Positions 62,573 through 64,000 of a stretch of 64,000 nt of DNA are shown in pieces (position 1 is the stretch's first letter; each line of letters begins with the position of its first letter). A model generated the notes under the pieces. It did not search any database and was not told where the DNA came from. It was given only the letters and a program-made list of their open reading frames with translations. This DNA comes from Ustilago trichophora (Eukaryota; Basidiomycota; Ustilaginomycetes; Ustilaginales; Ustilaginaceae), in NCBI GenBank assembly GCA_900323505.1, contig OOIN01000010.1, positions 248,001 through 312,000 on the forward strand. Reading direction: 5' to 3'. The translations under genes were made by a program, and so were the position numbers.

Positions 62573-64000
62573 TCAGCACTGATGCACTGCGCCCGTCTTG
62601 CCACTTGCAGTGTCCGAGATTGCCGTCCATACTGATCAAGCCCAAATGTAAGAATCACCAAATCATCAGTAATCAATCAGCACCTTCCGTTCACTGCAAG
62701 AGCAAATCAAATTTACTACTTACCGCTGATAACAAGCACCACCGAGCCAAAGATGGCGCATGCAACGCTGAGCGGCCGTGTGGACTGCCACCACTTGCGA
62801 TTCGCGGCTGCCGGTCGGAATCGTACACTCGCACCAGGTCGCAAAGGCAGTTCGACGTCGTCCACATCGACAGAGTCCCTTGCAGATCCATTGCCTCGGG
62901 CTCCCTGACCGCCCTCCATCCTTTCGAGCCGGTCGAGTGTCGACGGTTCTTCGTCCTCTCCGCCGTCATACTCGTTAGCTCGGATGGGGTTCTGACCGCG
63001 ATCTATGGAGCCGTTAGATTGGTCGAACAGCGGCTCCTGGTCCTCCTCGTTGGTGTTGCTGTCGCCTCGCCCCTGATCGCGCCATGAAGAGCTAGTCAGA
63101 TTAGGCAGGTCGGCAGTCGGTACACGCTTGCCCGTCTCGCTAGTCAACTTTAGGTAGCAGAGACTGGGGAAGATGAAAGCCAGTGCCGTCGCACTCAGTC
63201 CACCGGTGAGCTCTAGAACAATGCCCAGGTCGCACGTCAAAAGCGAGATGATCATGGCAGTCACAACAAGACTTGACGTGAAGATGAGGTGGCGGTTGCG
63301 GTCAAATTCTCCTGCGAAGAAGTACGTCTCCAAAACCTCGCGGCAGACAAAACATTCTAGCGGCAACGTGGTGAGCATATTGAGACCAAAGAGGCCACGA
63401 GCAATGTTGACAATAACATCGTCGTTCGGAAAGTTGTTCTGTTGTTGTTGGATCAAATGCAATATAGGTGTGAAAGATGAGGGTGCCGGTCAGTAGTCGT
63501 GCCCAGAGACTAGTGATGCTGCAGATCTGATCGACTCACGAGAACGTTGCTGAGCGTCTTCTCTTCGAAGCTCCAGTAGCCGGCCACACTCATTGTGATG
63601 GTAGCAGCAGCAGCTATGATAGTAGAGTAGTGCGTCACCTGTCCAAATTTGTTCATCGAGGGCTCTTTTAATGATCCATAGATGACTGTATGGATGAGGA
63701 AGAAGTTGGAAATCAGGTTAGTAAAGGTCAGAATGAGGGGGAGCATGTCCAAAGTGCGTTGACGTACGAAGGGAGTTGTGGTGGCAGACAAAGGCGAAGC
63801 TGATGACAGAGATGGATCGAACCAGATTGGATACGTTGACGATAGTAAACTGTAGCGATCAACGGAGAAGGGCGGTGTCAGTCAAGGAGACGGGGCCAGA
63901 GCGGGTGTTCATTGCTGAAATACGAGCAACGTACCCGAAGACTGGGATCGCCTTTGAGCTCAGCGGGCATGGCAGGCCCACGGACGGTGACAGCGACGAT
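62573..64000 (-). CDS. Amino-acid transporter of the SLC38/AVT (AAAP) family, 5' part missing
   Basis: The visible part has five exons on the minus strand: 63935-64000 (continuing beyond the window), 63768-63849, 63540-63685, 62724-63438 and 62573-62631. All junctions have GT/AG ends (donors GTACGT, GTACGT, GTGAGT, GTAAGT) and keep one frame. The joined protein contains SVISFAFVCHHNSLLIYGSL, a hallmark of SLC38-type transporters, then THYSTIIAAAATITMSVAGY and EEKTLSNVL, then ARGLFGLNMLTTLPLECFVC and two more membrane segments. A long hydrophilic loop (about 115 residues, Asp/Glu/Arg-rich) precedes the last helix, and the chain ends ASGKTGAVHQC. Such proteins move neutral amino acids across the vacuolar or plasma membrane. 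Its intron number contrasts with the single-exon genes around it. The N-terminal half lies outside the window. Confidence 0.88.

Overview
The window is nuclear DNA of a basidiomycete fungus, most likely a smut of the Ustilaginales (Ustilago, Sporisorium, Pseudozyma or Moesziomyces type; I cannot fix the genus). Reasons: long, mostly single-exon genes encoding serine-, glutamine- and alanine-rich proteins; short GT..AG introns; pyrimidine-rich 5' leaders; many CT, CA and GA microsatellites; and fungal families such as a Zn2Cys6 regulator, a Mak21/Noc1 ribosome factor, a Nak1/Kic1-type Ste20 kinase and a Pcp1/Spc110-type spindle pole protein. I see no rRNA, tRNA, CRISPR, intact transposon or viral gene.

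Layout. 1-1751: pyrimidine-rich upstream DNA. 1752-3755 (+): divergent forkhead protein. 4817-5789 (-): Ala/Glu-rich protein, two exons. 5790-10088: 4.3 kb with no convincing gene but a strong hairpin. 10089-12120 (+): CDP-diacylglycerol synthase, two exons. 12903-16946 (+): Ste20/GCK kinase whose natural-looking C-terminus continues in another frame to 17149. 17908-19604 (-): single-pass membrane protein with a probable small second exon. 20129-21055 (-): pyroglutamyl-peptidase I. 21517-25353 (-): Mak21/Noc1. 26897-27949 (+): secreted double-psi beta-barrel protein. 30683-36728 (+): 1959-residue conserved-looking but unrecognised protein, two exons. 37605-41444 (+): CLASP-type TOG protein. 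42136-44418 (+): mitochondrial Mdl-type ABC transporter. 44765-45364 (+): GatC-like amidotransferase subunit. 46547-49300 (-): zinc-finger/Zn2Cys6 regulator. 52587-57323 (+): coiled-coil PACT-domain spindle pole protein. 57458-60430 (-): DDHD phospholipase. 61179-62162 (+): small type I membrane protein. 62573-64000 (-): SLC38/AVT-type amino-acid transporter, five visible exons, 5' end outside the window.

The genes do not form a pathway cluster; this is an ordinary core chromosomal region mixing lipid metabolism, ribosome synthesis, mitochondrial functions, polarity and microtubule organisation. The unusual material is (a) two genes whose last conserved-looking segment lies in a different frame, (b) very long homopolymers (A125, G65, A58, A40), (c) a TACTGTA/TACAGTA motif recurring about 30 times, almost only between genes, (d) a repeated basic amphipathic motif in the Ala/Glu-rich protein, (e) two DNA-binding proteins whose domains lack expected residues, and (f) two large gene-poor divergent promoter regions (4.3 and 3.3 kb).
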